Made by a program: the position numbers and the translations under genes. This document shows positions 43,249-52,954 of a DNA stretch of 62,075 nucleotides, in pieces. The notes under the pieces were generated by a model. That model ran no database searches. It had not been told where the DNA came from and saw nothing but the letters and a program-made list of their open reading frames with translations. This stretch comes from Bacteroidales bacterium (lineage in GTDB: Bacteria > Bacteroidota > Bacteroidia > Bacteroidales > P3): assembly GCA_017469625.1 (NCBI GenBank), contig JAFUGA010000005.1, positions 1 through 62,075 on the forward strand, given 5' to 3'. Numbering within the stretch: the stretch's first letter is position 1; each line of letters opens with the position of its first letter.

Positions 43249-44073
43249 ATGACTAAACCAAGAGTATTATTCGTCTCTCAAGAGATTGAACCCTATTCCC
43301 CTAATTCAATAATGGCGGATTTTGGTAGGTATTTACCCCAATATATTATGGAACACGGCAAAGAGATTAGGATTTTTATGCCTCGCTTTGCTAATGTAAA
43401 TGAAAGAAAGAACCAATTACACGAGGTTATTCGTCTTTCAGGTCTAAACATCGTTATAGACGATACAGACCACCCACTTATAATAAAAGTAGCTTCTATT
43501 TCATCGGTAAGAATGCAGATATACTTCATAGATAATGAAGATTATTTCGTAGGAAAAGGTGATATAAGAGACGAAAACGGAGTATTCAAACCAGACAATG
43601 ACGAAAGAACAATCTTCTTTGCAAGAGGTGTTTTGGAAACTATTAAGAACCTATCTTGGAAACCAGATATTATTCAGTGTTCTGGCTGGTTCTCAATGCT
43701 ACTTCCTTTCTACATAAAACGCACAGATTATAGAGATAATCCATTCTTTATGGAGAGCAAAGTAATAGTTACTTTGTGCGATGACGAGTTTGGAGAAACT
43801 ATGGCGGAGAATATGGCTAAGAAACTGAAAACAGATGGCGGAACACAGAAAGATTGGAAGTTCTACAAAGAACCTACTTACGTAAATATAATGAAAGCCG
43901 CTATAAACTATTCTGATGGAGTTATACTTGCCTCTGCAAATGTAAATCAAGAGTTGATTGATTACGCAAAGGATTGTAAAAAGGATATAATACCATTTAC
44001 TCCTTACAAGAATGAGTATTTTCAGAGTATAAACGAATATTTTGATTCTATTGCACCAAAAGAAGATGATTAG
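43249..44073 (+). CDS. Short GT5-like (glycogen/starch synthase) protein
   Basis: This 274-residue protein covers only the N-terminal GT-B half of a glycogen synthase (VLFVSQEIEPYSPNSIMADF, RYLPQYIMEHGKEIRIFMPR, DIIQCSGWFSMLLPFYI). It lacks the C-terminal donor half, so it is probably not an independent synthase. Bacteroidetes commonly encode this short form beside a DUF4270 lipoprotein, as here (the DUF4270 gene starts 58 nt later). The start at 43249 is supported by the -7 box. A role in envelope glycan sensing or handling is inference. Confidence 0.8.
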   Translation: MTKPRVLFVSQEIEPYSPNSIMADFGRYLPQYIMEHGKEIRIFMPRFANVNERKNQLHEVIRLSGLNIVIDDTDHPLIIKVASISSVRMQIYFIDNEDYFVGKGDIRDENGVFKPDNDERTIFFARGVLETIKNLSWKPDIIQCSGWFSMLLPFYIKRTDYRDNPFFMESKVIVTLCDDEFGETMAENMAKKLKTDGGTQKDWKFYKEPTYVNIMKAAINYSDGVILASANVNQELIDYAKDCKKDIIPFTPYKNEYFQSINEYFDSIAPKEDD

Positions 44074-44131
44074 TACAACAAATATCATCTTATAACGTTT
44101 TTGTGTAATGATATATAAAAGAAAGCATACA

Positions 44132-45469
44132 ATGAAAAAACTAAGATTGATAGTATTATTTGTTTTAACAGCAATAGTTTTGGCTTCCTGCGTTGATGAA
44201 GATTCTCGTTTAGGCTTAGGTCTTGTAGGAGATAATGGAGCAGTGAATGTTTTTAAAGAGGATAATCCTTTTGTAAGTGTGGAATCTCAAGTATTTAAAG
44301 ATGATTCCCTAAGAGCAACTGCTCATCGTTCTATACCTTTAGGCTCTTATAGAGATAACAACTTTGGAAGAGTAAGTACTTCTATTTATGCACAGATTTC
44401 ATTAAGTACTCCTACACAAAACTTTACTAACTTAGGTACAGCAGATTCTCTTGTTTTGACTCTTGCTTATGCAGGTTCGTTTGGAAAAGATAATAATGTA
44501 AATGCTATGGATATGCACATAGTAGTTAATGAACTTACAGAGGAGTTTGATACTACAAAAACTCGTGCAAATGACGATATAGCATATTCAAGCACACCTA
44601 TCTTTGAAGGAGATGTTAATGTAAATGTTTTTGATACCAACATAGTATTGGCAAATGACAACAATACATATAATCCTCATCTTCGTTTGAAACTCAGCAA
44701 TGAGTTTATAGATAAACTTATGAGCAAATCCTATGAAACTGCTGAGGATTTTATGCAAGATTTCAAGGGTATAAGAATAAGTGCTACAAATACAGATGCA
44801 AATGGTATGATAGCCTTTGTAGATTTGTCTTCTTCCATATCTGGTATAACTCTTTACTATACAACCAACAATGGAACAAAATCAAAATACAAACTAAACT
44901 TTCCAACCTCTGGTAATGTACTTGTTCATATAGATAGGGACTATAGCGGTACTCCTTTGGCAGGTTTTGGTAGTAGTATAACAAGTGAAGAATACCTTGC
45001 AACAAGTGAATATATGTACATAGGGGCTTTAGGTGTGGCTGGTTTAAGGTTAAACATTCTTGGTTTAGATAATTGGTACAATGTAGATACTGTAAAAAAT
45101 GCTGCAATAAATAGAGCAGAACTTATCTTGCCTGTTGCAGATATTTCAGGGGATAAAAGCACTTACCCATTTTCTCTTCTTTGTTATAGAAAAGATGATG
45201 AAAAATCTATTTACACAAAAGACCAGATGATAGCATCTTCTATAGGTGGAACGACATATTATGACAGTACAATAAACGCTTATAGAATACTTATTACCTC
45301 TCATATTCAGAATTTCCTAAATGGTAAATATAAAGAACCAACTATATACATCATAGCAGAACCTCAAGTAAGTTCTGCTGCAAGAGTTGTACTTAATGGA
45401 CCAAATTATTCAGACCCAACAAAACGTCCAAAACTTAACATTACATATTCACACCCTACAAATAAATAA
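44132..45469 (+). CDS. DUF4270 family lipoprotein
   Basis: This 445-residue lipoprotein has signal MKKLRLIVLFVLTAIVLASC and lipidated Cys followed by VDEDSRLGLGLVGD. The family signature includes the LGLGLVGDNGAV motif, SIPLGSYRDNNFGRVSTSIY, and TLAYAGSFGKD in a beta-sandwich. It is a Bacteroidetes-specific outer-membrane family of unknown function. The start at 44132 is preferred over the upstream in-frame ATG at 44108 because of the signal peptide. Confidence 0.85.
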   Translation: MKKLRLIVLFVLTAIVLASCVDEDSRLGLGLVGDNGAVNVFKEDNPFVSVESQVFKDDSLRATAHRSIPLGSYRDNNFGRVSTSIYAQISLSTPTQNFTNLGTADSLVLTLAYAGSFGKDNNVNAMDMHIVVNELTEEFDTTKTRANDDIAYSSTPIFEGDVNVNVFDTNIVLANDNNTYNPHLRLKLSNEFIDKLMSKSYETAEDFMQDFKGIRISATNTDANGMIAFVDLSSSISGITLYYTTNNGTKSKYKLNFPTSGNVLVHIDRDYSGTPLAGFGSSITSEEYLATSEYMYIGALGVAGLRLNILGLDNWYNVDTVKNAAINRAELILPVADISGDKSTYPFSLLCYRKDDEKSIYTKDQMIASSIGGTTYYDSTINAYRILITSHIQNFLNGKYKEPTIYIIAEPQVSSAARVVLNGPNYSDPTKRPKLNITYSHPTNK

Positions 45470-45491
45470 TTAAGAAACAACAAGATATATT

Positions 45492-46694
45492 ATGAAAAAA
45501 TATTTTCTAATCTCCGTATTATTCTTTTCTGTATCTGCATTCGCACAGCAGGATACAGTAAGTTTCACAGAATATTGGGCAAATGGCAAAAAGGCTACAG
45601 AAGGTTTCAAAACAAAGAAAGATAACCTGAAGACAGGTAAATGGACTTATTATTTTGAATCTGGTAGTGTAGAAAGTCAAGGAGAATTTAATGAAAAAGG
45701 TTGGAAAGTGGGGCAGTGGCAATGGTTTTACAAGAACGGAAAACTAAAAAAACAAGAAGTTTATACAGGAAACGGAGAAAATAAGGCTTTTTACGATAAT
45801 GGAAATCTTTACTATTTATGTGAGGTTGTTGATGGCAAGAAAGAGGGGACATATAAAGAGTTTCACAAGAACGGCAAAATAAAAATGCAAGGAAACTACA
45901 AGGCCGATGAACTTGAAGGTGAGGTTACTTGGTGGTACAATAATGGAAATATGGATATGAAAGGCTACGTTACAAATGGAAAAAAGAATGGCAAATGGAC
46001 ATATTTCTATATGGATAATGGCAAAAAAGAGAGTGAAGGCTCATATATAGCAGATAAAGAAACAGGGACATGGACTTATTGGTACGAAACAGGGGAGAAA
46101 TGGAGAGAAGGTGAGTATAATTTTGGTAAAAGGGAAGGTATTTGGAAGACTTACTACGAAGATGGCAATATTCTGCATAAGGGTTCTTATATAAATGGTA
46201 AAGAAGAGGGTGTTTGGGAGAGTTATTTTGATGATGGCAAACTGCAAATGCGTGGTTCATTTTCCAAAGGTAATATGACAGGTAAATGGGAAATGTTTAA
46301 TGAAGACGGTTCTCACAAAACAACTGTTTCATACAAAGACGGACTAAAACACGGTACAGAAATACTTTATACGGAAAATGGAGAGGAATATCAGAAAGCA
46401 GATTATAATGACGGTATATTAAATGGTAGATGGGAGAAACGCTACAATGGAATACTTGTAGAAAAAGGTTCATATTCTGAAGGTAACAAATCTGGTGAGT
46501 GGATTTTCTATGACGAAAGAGGAAAGAAAGTAAGAGAACAAGGATTTAAAGACGGAAAACCTAATGGTAAATGGATAGAATATGCTTACGGTGAAAAGAA
46601 ACTTTCAGAAGGAGAATACAAGGACGGAAAGAAAAGTGGTATTTGGAGAACATACAACGAGAAAGGCGAAGTTCTTAACGAAACAAAATTCTAA
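45492..46694 (+). CDS. Exported MORN-repeat protein
   Basis: This 400-residue protein has a signal peptide (..SVSAFAQ). About fourteen MORN-like units of 22-24 residues follow, with the pattern GKxxGxWxxYYxxGxxxxxG (MORN variant 2, as in YwqK-type proteins). Such repeats form an extended beta ribbon that binds proteins or lipids. It lies 22 nt after the DUF4270 gene and 3 nt before the UbiA-like gene, so it is likely co-transcribed. The exact partner is unknown. Confidence 0.85.
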   Translation: MKKYFLISVLFFSVSAFAQQDTVSFTEYWANGKKATEGFKTKKDNLKTGKWTYYFESGSVESQGEFNEKGWKVGQWQWFYKNGKLKKQEVYTGNGENKAFYDNGNLYYLCEVVDGKKEGTYKEFHKNGKIKMQGNYKADELEGEVTWWYNNGNMDMKGYVTNGKKNGKWTYFYMDNGKKESEGSYIADKETGTWTYWYETGEKWREGEYNFGKREGIWKTYYEDGNILHKGSYINGKEEGVWESYFDDGKLQMRGSFSKGNMTGKWEMFNEDGSHKTTVSYKDGLKHGTEILYTENGEEYQKADYNDGILNGRWEKRYNGILVEKGSYSEGNKSGEWIFYDERGKKVREQGFKDGKPNGKWIEYAYGEKKLSEGEYKDGKKSGIWRTYNEKGEVLNETKF

Positions 46695-46697
46695 GAA

Positions 46698-47657
46698 ATG
46701 AAAGATTATTTTAAATTATTGGGTTGGGAAAGTCTTTTGATGATAATAATAGGTATGTTAATGCTTAGAAGTCAGATTTTCATACCTTTTTACAATATGT
46801 ACTTTCCTTTCACCATCATACCTTCATCTGAGTTTGTTGCTTTTAGTTTTGGTGCAGTGTTTATGATGGCTTCTTTCAATGTAATCTGTTCTTATTATGA
46901 CGGAAAAATGCAAGACATCATAGACAACAAACAACAAAAAGAAGATACCCAACAAACAAACAAATACAAAATGTTTTGGGTCTTGTGCATCATCGCTTTA
47001 GGACTAATAGGTTTTGTTTCCATAAAAAATAATGCGTGGCAAGTTTTGGCTATAGCAGTAGTATTTGAATGTGGTGCTTATTTCTATGCTTTAAAGTATA
47101 AAAGAGAATATCTTATAGGCAATATTATGATTTCTTTGCTTTTTGCGTTGATTGTTTTCTTGCCTTTGTTGTTAGAATTCTTTGCTTTCAAAAATTTTGA
47201 CAGTCCTTTTACCCTTAGAATTCCTAAGGAGGGAATGCAAGATTTGTTTTCTTTATTTGCTTATTTTGGAGGATTTGTATTTTTGTTATGTTTCGTAAGA
47301 GATTTAACAGTAGATTTGGCAAACCTTGAAGATAATAAGAAAAACAATCTTGTAACTTTTCCTGTAAAAGAAGGAGTTAGACCTACAAAAACCTTACTTG
47401 TAATTGCATCTTGTTTGTTTATGATACTGAATATTTATTTTATGTACAGATTTTACGACAAATTGGATACAATACATATCATCTTCATTTGCATAATAGT
47501 ACTTGCACCTATGGTGTATTACATTATATCTCTTATGCGTGCTAAATTACCTATGTATTATGCTCAACTTTATCAAACTTTAGGTATAATTTACATAGCC
47601 TTGCTTTTTGTAATATTTTTCTGCAATGATATTTTTAAAATAAATGCAACTCTCTGA
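46698..47657 (+). CDS. UbiA-family prenyltransferase-like protein with altered first Asp motif
   Basis: This 319-residue protein has eight to nine membrane helices and the gene position of the UbiA / geranylgeranylglycerol-phosphate transferase found before maf in Bacteroidetes. The first Asp-rich motif, normally NDxxDxxxD, reads CSYYDGKMQD, so the leading Asn-Asp is missing. The second motif reads RDLTVDLANLEDN. It may therefore be inactive or use a variant metal site. The next gene (maf) starts 14 nt before its stop. Confidence is in the fold, not in activity. Confidence 0.65.
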   Translation: MKDYFKLLGWESLLMIIIGMLMLRSQIFIPFYNMYFPFTIIPSSEFVAFSFGAVFMMASFNVICSYYDGKMQDIIDNKQQKEDTQQTNKYKMFWVLCIIALGLIGFVSIKNNAWQVLAIAVVFECGAYFYALKYKREYLIGNIMISLLFALIVFLPLLLEFFAFKNFDSPFTLRIPKEGMQDLFSLFAYFGGFVFLLCFVRDLTVDLANLEDNKKNNLVTFPVKEGVRPTKTLLVIASCLFMILNIYFMYRFYDKLDTIHIIFICIIVLAPMVYYIISLMRAKLPMYYAQLYQTLGIIYIALLFVIFFCNDIFKINATL

Positions 47658-48234
47658 TTTATTTTCTTATACCATAGTTCTCAATAGCAGTTCTCCAAGA
47701 CGGAAACAGTTATTGACAGATTTAGGTTTTAAAATAAAACAAGTAAAAACTTCTGTAGATGAGGTATATCCTAAAGATATTCCTGTTTTTGATATACCTG
47801 CCTATCTTTCAGTACAGAAAGCCGATGCTTATAAGGAAATTATTTCGGATAAAGAGATACTTCTTTGTAGCGATACTATGGTTTTCTTGGGTGAAACGCC
47901 TTTGGGTAAACCTATAGATAAACAAGAAGCTTGTAATATGTTGAAAAACCTTTCTAATAATGTGCATACAGTCGTATCTGCCTGTTGTTTAAGACATAAG
48001 AACGAAGAAAGAGTGTTTTCACAAACTACAAAAGTAAGATTTAAACCTCTTTCTATGGAAGAAATAGAATATTATGTGCAGACATATTCACCTTTAGACA
48101 AAGCAGGTGCTTATGGTATTCAAGAGTGGATAGGTATGATAGGTATAGAGTCTATAGAGGGAGATTTTTATAACGTAATGGGTCTGCCAACACAAAGACT
48201 TTTTGAGCAATTGCTATCAATAACAAGTTTATAA
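47644..48234 (+). CDS. maf: Maf-like nucleotide pyrophosphatase
   Basis: This 196-residue protein belongs to the Maf/HAM1 superfamily: VLNSSSPRRKQLLTDLGF, ADAYKE region, LCSDTMVFLGETPLGKP, DKAGAYGIQEW and GDFYNVMGLP. It would hydrolyse modified or canonical nucleoside triphosphates to monophosphates, a house-cleaning role. It overlaps the upstream gene by 14 nt. Confidence 0.92.
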   Translation: MQLSDLFSYTIVLNSSSPRRKQLLTDLGFKIKQVKTSVDEVYPKDIPVFDIPAYLSVQKADAYKEIISDKEILLCSDTMVFLGETPLGKPIDKQEACNMLKNLSNNVHTVVSACCLRHKNEERVFSQTTKVRFKPLSMEEIEYYVQTYSPLDKAGAYGIQEWIGMIGIESIEGDFYNVMGLPTQRLFEQLLSITSL

Positions 48235-48240
48235 TAAAGA

Positions 48241-48495
48241 TGCAACAAAATAAAACTTTATTCTACAAAAATAGAACTTCGTTTCGCTCTTACGAAACTT
48301 GATTCTAATTTTCTAAAACGAAGTTTTAATTTTCTCTTTCTTTGTTTTAATTTTCTAAAACAAAGTTTCGTGAAAATAGAATCAAGTTCTACGAAATTAA
48401 AACAAAGAGATAGAAATCTAAAACTTTGTTTCGTTGGAGCAGAACTTTGTTTTACAAAAATAGAATAAAGTTATAGAAAAATAAAACAAAGACAT
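48241..48495. repeat. Modular palindromic repeat, copy F (largest)
   Basis: About 255 nt of the same words as the other copies in a long mixed array, with variant words AAACTTGATTCTAATTTTC and AAAATAGAATCAAGTTCTAC beside CTTTGTTTTAATTTTC. It fills the whole gap between maf and the GSCFA gene and ends at the start of the GSCFA gene. Confidence 0.85.
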
Positions 48496-48497
48496 AT

Positions 48498-49448
48498 ATG
48501 TTTGAAGATTTATATACAAAGGTTGTTGTCAAAGAAAGTGATTTTAAAATCAATCATAAACAAAACATTATGCTTATAGGTTCCTGTTTTACAGAAGAAA
48601 TAGGGAAGAAGTTGGAGCAACACGGTTTTTCTACTATGATAAACCCTTTCGGTATTCTTTACAACCCTATATCTATATGCGAATGTATAGACAGAATAGT
48701 TACAAAGAATTTTTTTAAACCCAAAGACACTATAAAAGTAGATGAATATTTCTATCTTTTTCAGTGTCATGGAGATTATAGAGCAAAAAAGAGAAAAGAT
48801 TGCCTTGAAATGATAAATCTAAAAGTAGAACAGGCACACGAATTCTTAAAAAAAACTGAAATTCTTTTTATAACTCTCGGAACATCAATAGTATATAAAT
48901 ACATTCCTCAAAAAAGAAATCTTGGCAATTGTCATAAGATAGATTCTAAACTTATAGAGAGAAATATTATAGACTATGACGTTCATACTAAACGACTTAA
49001 ACGCACTCTTACTCTTTTGAAACAAGAGATAAATCCTAATATAAAAATAATCTTTACCATATCTCCTATTAGACATTGGAGAGAGGGTTATAGGGACAAT
49101 ATGATTTCAAAATCCAATCTTATTTTAACAGTTCATAAGTTGGAACAACAGTTAAATATTTCCTATTTTCCATCATACGAAACAGTTATGGACGAACTTA
49201 GGGACTACAGATTTTACGATAGAGATTTACTTCATTTGAACGAAACGGCAGTAAATCATATTTGGAGCAAGTTCTGTAGTACATATTTCAACAATGATAC
49301 TTTGGAGTTAAACAAAAAATTCCACAAACTTTGGACTATGAAAAACCATAGACCACTTAACCCAGATACTCTTGCATACGAGAAACACAAAGAGAAAACT
49401 CTAGCTCTTCAAACAGAATTGCAGACTCAGACGGTAAAGATATTATAA
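48498..49448 (+). CDS. GSCFA domain protein
   Basis: This 316-residue protein has the family motif GSCFTEEIG near residues 28-36, then PFGILYNPISICECIDR and a conserved GDYRAKK. GSCFA proteins have an SGNH-like hydrolase fold, usually cytosolic, with unknown substrate. Ser in the motif and a downstream ISPIRHWREGY block with His fit a serine esterase-like site. A repeat array lies just upstream, so its promoter may lie inside or beyond it. Confidence 0.85.
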   Translation: MFEDLYTKVVVKESDFKINHKQNIMLIGSCFTEEIGKKLEQHGFSTMINPFGILYNPISICECIDRIVTKNFFKPKDTIKVDEYFYLFQCHGDYRAKKRKDCLEMINLKVEQAHEFLKKTEILFITLGTSIVYKYIPQKRNLGNCHKIDSKLIERNIIDYDVHTKRLKRTLTLLKQEINPNIKIIFTISPIRHWREGYRDNMISKSNLILTVHKLEQQLNISYFPSYETVMDELRDYRFYDRDLLHLNETAVNHIWSKFCSTYFNNDTLELNKKFHKLWTMKNHRPLNPDTLAYEKHKEKTLALQTELQTQTVKIL

Positions 49449-49474
49449 AAAATGGTCAAAAATTAGTTAAATTT

Positions 49475-50242
49475 ATGTTAAATAATAGAAAAATATCTCT
49501 TGAGATTTGTACGGGAAGTATAGATTCTTGTCTTCAGGCACAAAAAGGAGGAGCCGACAGAGTAGAACTTTGCGACAATTTGTTTGAAGGTGGCACCACT
49601 CCTTCTTATGCTACCATAGTATATGCAAAAGAGCATCTGAACATAGATATTATGGTAATGATAAGACCAAGAGGTGGAGATTTCTTTTATAATGATATAG
49701 AGTTCTCTCTTATGAAAGATGATATTATTATGTGCAGAAAGATAGGTGTAAAGGGAGTTGTTTTTGGTATTTTGACAAAAGAGGGAGATATAGATAAGAC
49801 AAGGACTAAGGAACTTGTGAAAATAGCAGACGGAATGCAGACGTGTTTTCATAGGGCTATAGATATGACAAAAGATTATTTTCATTCTGCACAAGATATT
49901 ATTGATTGCGGTTGCACACGTATTCTTACATCTGGGCAAAGAAACAAAGCCATACAAGGAATGGAGAATATATCTAAACTTCAACAAATATTTGGCAATC
50001 AAATAGAGATTATGGCAGGTAGTGGAGTAAATACTGAAAACATAGAAGAGCTGTTTGAGAAAACTAAAATAAGAAACTATCATTTCTCTGCTAAGAAAAC
50101 GATAGATAGTAGTATGATTTTTCGCCAGCCAAACGTTTCTATGGGTGGAAAAGATTTGAATGAATATGATATTATTCAAACAGACTGTGAGAAAGTGAAG
50201 AAGATGAGGTCTATACTTGATAATCTACAGACCTCACTTTAA
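49475..50242 (+). CDS. cutC: CutC family protein
   Basis: This 255-residue TIM-barrel protein has the CutC landmarks LEICTGSIDSCLQAQKGGAD, RVELCDNLFEGGTTPSYA and MVMIRPRGGDFFYND, with GVNTENIEEL toward the end. It was named for copper homeostasis, but its biochemical role is unsettled. The 3' end overlaps the convergent exonuclease gene by 4 nt. Confidence 0.9.
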   Translation: MLNNRKISLEICTGSIDSCLQAQKGGADRVELCDNLFEGGTTPSYATIVYAKEHLNIDIMVMIRPRGGDFFYNDIEFSLMKDDIIMCRKIGVKGVVFGILTKEGDIDKTRTKELVKIADGMQTCFHRAIDMTKDYFHSAQDIIDCGCTRILTSGQRNKAIQGMENISKLQQIFGNQIEIMAGSGVNTENIEELFEKTKIRNYHFSAKKTIDSSMIFRQPNVSMGGKDLNEYDIIQTDCEKVKKMRSILDNLQTSL

Positions 50243-50793
50243 ATCTTGTTGTATCTTCTTTTAGTTACAGATTTCAGTTGTGCAAAGTCTTCTACATTAA
50301 GGTACTGAACCTCTTTTAAGAAAAGCCTTGCACAAGCCTCTGCATCAGAATCTGAATGATGATGGTTTAGTTGTATGTTTTCTTGTCTGCACAAAAAATC
50401 CAAAGAAAACTTTTTGCTATCTGCCCAAACTTGTCTGGAAAGTACATAAGTACATAGATAATGACTATTTCGTGGTTTTGCTATTCCATAATGATGTAAG
50501 GTCTTCCTTAAAACATTGATGTCAAACGATGCATTATGGGCTATAACCATTGTATTTTCTATGTAGGGTTTTATTTCTTCCCATAGAATATCAAAAGTAG
50601 GCTCGTTTTCCACGTCCTCTTTGTGTATGCCGTGTATCTTTTGAGCATAGTAATGGAAGTAAGGAAAACAAGAAGGTTTTATCAACCAATTCTTTACCTC
50701 AATTACTTCATTATCCACCACTTTCGCCAATCCTAAAGAACAAGGCGAGAAAGCATTTGCTGTTTCAAAATCTATAGCAGTATAAGAAAACAC
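50239..50793 (-). CDS. DEDDh 3'-5' exonuclease (DnaQ-like)
   Basis: This 184-residue protein has the ExoI motif AIDFETANAF, ExoII IAHNASFDINVLR and ExoIII HHSDSDAEACARL with His in the DEDDh arrangement. It has no clamp-binding or other domain and resembles the stand-alone DNA polymerase III epsilon-like exonucleases. It could proofread or trim DNA or RNA ends. Confidence 0.85.
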   Translation of the reverse strand: MFSYTAIDFETANAFSPCSLGLAKVVDNEVIEVKNWLIKPSCFPYFHYYAQKIHGIHKEDVENEPTFDILWEEIKPYIENTMVIAHNASFDINVLRKTLHHYGIAKPRNSHYLCTYVLSRQVWADSKKFSLDFLCRQENIQLNHHHSDSDAEACARLFLKEVQYLNVEDFAQLKSVTKRRYNKI

Positions 50794-50855
50794 TTTATTA
50801 AACTATCTTTTTATTATAACACTATTTTTTCTTGTTACTCAAATATATAATAAGG

Positions 50856-52907
50856 CTACTTTTTAAAGCTCTTTAATCCCTGTTGAAGAAAATCTCTAAA
50901 ATTCTGCACATCTTTATTATATGATTGAGGCTTTTCTGTAAGTAGATTTCCATCAGCGTCCATTAGTACGTACAAAGGTTGAGTATTGGATTTGAAGTTC
51001 TTTATTTGGTAGTTTTGATTCTTTCTTCCCAAGTTCTTAATCGTCTTACCATCGGATTCTATCCATTCTTCCTTTGGCAGTTCTATAGAATACTCATCTG
51101 CAAACAAAGAAACCAAAACATAATCGTTAGTTATCATCTTCTTTACTTGAGAATCCGTCCATACACTCGTTTCCATCTCTCTACAGTTTGAACAACTTTT
51201 TCCTGTGAAATCTATAAACAGAGGTTTTCCTACTTGTTTTGCATATTCTTTTGCTTCTTGCAAATCAAAGAATGCTCTAAAACCAACAGGAACATGAGAA
51301 TCCAACACTTCAGAATATTTTCTCTGTTTTGGGAAACCATCATCGTTTGCGGTGGTGTTGCCATTGGTGTTTGCATTGTCAAGGATTATCTTTTCTATAT
51401 TGTATTCCTGAGTATAAAGAGGAGGAATATAACCAGATATTGTCTTTAAAGGTGCTCCCCAAAGACCAGGTAACATATACAAAGCAAAGGAGAATGAACA
51501 TATTGCTAATAATAATCTTACGACAGAAATATGTTGTAAGTCTGAATCACCTTTGAATTTTAGTTTTCCTAAAAGATACATTCCCAAAAGAACGGCTAAA
51601 ACTATCCAAATACACAAGTATGTTGTTCTGGAAAGCAATCCCCAATTTGCACTAAGGTCTGCCATAGATAAGAACTTAAGACCAAATGCTAACTCAAGGA
51701 AACCGAACACTATTTTTACACTATTCAACCATGAACCGCTTTTTAAATTCTTTAGAACCGAAGGAAACATAGCCAACATAGTGAAAGGCAAAGCAAATCC
51801 TATAGCAAATCCCAACATAGCAACAAGGAAAATAAGTCTATTGCCAGAACCAGAAGTTATACCTACAAGTGCACCTCCTAAAATAGGACCTGTGCAGGAG
51901 AAAGAAACCAAAACTGTTGTTAAAGCGATGAAAAATGGTCCTAATATTCCTCCTTTATCGGACTGTTTGTCGGATTTGTTTATCCAAGATGAAGGCAAAG
52001 TAATCTCAAACAAACCAAAGAAAGACAAAGCAAAGATAAGGAAGATGATAAAGAACAAAGTATTTGGTAGCCAATGAGTAGATATTACGTACATAGCATC
52101 TTCCCCTAATAGGATAGTAAGTAATAAACCTAAGACTGCAAAGATGAAAACTATAGAAAGTCCAAATATATATGCTTGTCTTCTTCCTGTTTTCTTGTCT
52201 TTATTACCTTTCAAAAAGAAAGAAATAGTCATAGGTATCATAGGGAAGACACATGGAGTTATAAGTGTCAATAAACCGAATAAAAAGCAGATAAAGAAAA
52301 CAGATAACATAGATTTGTTTTGAAAATCCGATACTGCATTGGCAGAAGATGTATCTGTATTATCTTTGTTCTCTGAAAGAAGGGCAGTGGTTTGAGATTC
52401 TGAGGCTTGATTTGTACTTGTTTCTTCTTCAATGGCAGGAACTTCGGTTTGAATATTAGGATTGCCTTTTACATTAAAAGAAAACTCCACATCTTCTGGA
52501 GGAATACAACTACCGTTTTCACATAATTGGAAAGTAACACTGCCATTTACCTTGAAATCTTCATTTGTTTTTACTTTTATTCTTTGTCTGAAAGTTATAT
52601 TTCCTTCAAAATAACGAGTAGTATCTTTTGCGAACTTATCATATTTAGGTACGTAAGTTGGCTCAATAACTTTTCCTACTCTTTGATAGGAAGATGAGTT
52701 TTTGAAACTAAACTCTATAGGTAGTTCTGTACCTTTTGTATATTGCGAATATATATGCCACCCACTTGGAAGACTACACTGCAATAGCAATTCAGAAATA
52801 GAGTCGTTGATGTGTTTAGTTGAGAAAGTCCATTTTGCAGGATTGTCCTGTGCAAAAACAGATAGTGATACTAATATACTAAATAGTAAAGCTAATTGTT
52901 TTTTCAT
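50856..52907 (-). CDS. dsbD: Thiol:disulfide interchange protein DsbD-like
   Basis: This 683-residue protein has three parts: signal peptide plus N-terminal immunoglobulin-like domain (about 20-160, VTFQLCENGSCIPPEDVEFS), a CcdA/DsbD membrane domain with eight helices (TPCVFPMIPMTISFF, SFSCTGPILGGALVG), and a C-terminal thioredoxin domain with GKSCSNCREME. Cys pairs for electron relay are present in all three parts. It carries reducing power from cytoplasmic thioredoxin to periplasmic proteins. Confidence 0.92.
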   Translation of the reverse strand: MKKQLALLFSILVSLSVFAQDNPAKWTFSTKHINDSISELLLQCSLPSGWHIYSQYTKGTELPIEFSFKNSSSYQRVGKVIEPTYVPKYDKFAKDTTRYFEGNITFRQRIKVKTNEDFKVNGSVTFQLCENGSCIPPEDVEFSFNVKGNPNIQTEVPAIEEETSTNQASESQTTALLSENKDNTDTSSANAVSDFQNKSMLSVFFICFLFGLLTLITPCVFPMIPMTISFFLKGNKDKKTGRRQAYIFGLSIVFIFAVLGLLLTILLGEDAMYVISTHWLPNTLFFIIFLIFALSFFGLFEITLPSSWINKSDKQSDKGGILGPFFIALTTVLVSFSCTGPILGGALVGITSGSGNRLIFLVAMLGFAIGFALPFTMLAMFPSVLKNLKSGSWLNSVKIVFGFLELAFGLKFLSMADLSANWGLLSRTTYLCIWIVLAVLLGMYLLGKLKFKGDSDLQHISVVRLLLAICSFSFALYMLPGLWGAPLKTISGYIPPLYTQEYNIEKIILDNANTNGNTTANDDGFPKQRKYSEVLDSHVPVGFRAFFDLQEAKEYAKQVGKPLFIDFTGKSCSNCREMETSVWTDSQVKKMITNDYVLVSLFADEYSIELPKEEWIESDGKTIKNLGRKNQNYQIKNFKSNTQPLYVLMDADGNLLTEKPQSYNKDVQNFRDFLQQGLKSFKK

Positions 52908-52954
52908 AATACTTAATTATTAAGTTTATAATTATTATGTTTTGTTTTTTTAAT

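Noticed and set aside
49478-50179. 233-codon open frame antisense to cutC
   Set aside because: It mirrors the cutC codons, has a Cys/Ser/His/Tyr-rich composition typical of reverse-strand AT-rich shadows and no motif.
51553-52077. 174-codon frame antisense to dsbD
   Set aside because: It is a shadow of the DsbD membrane domain with no domain of its own.
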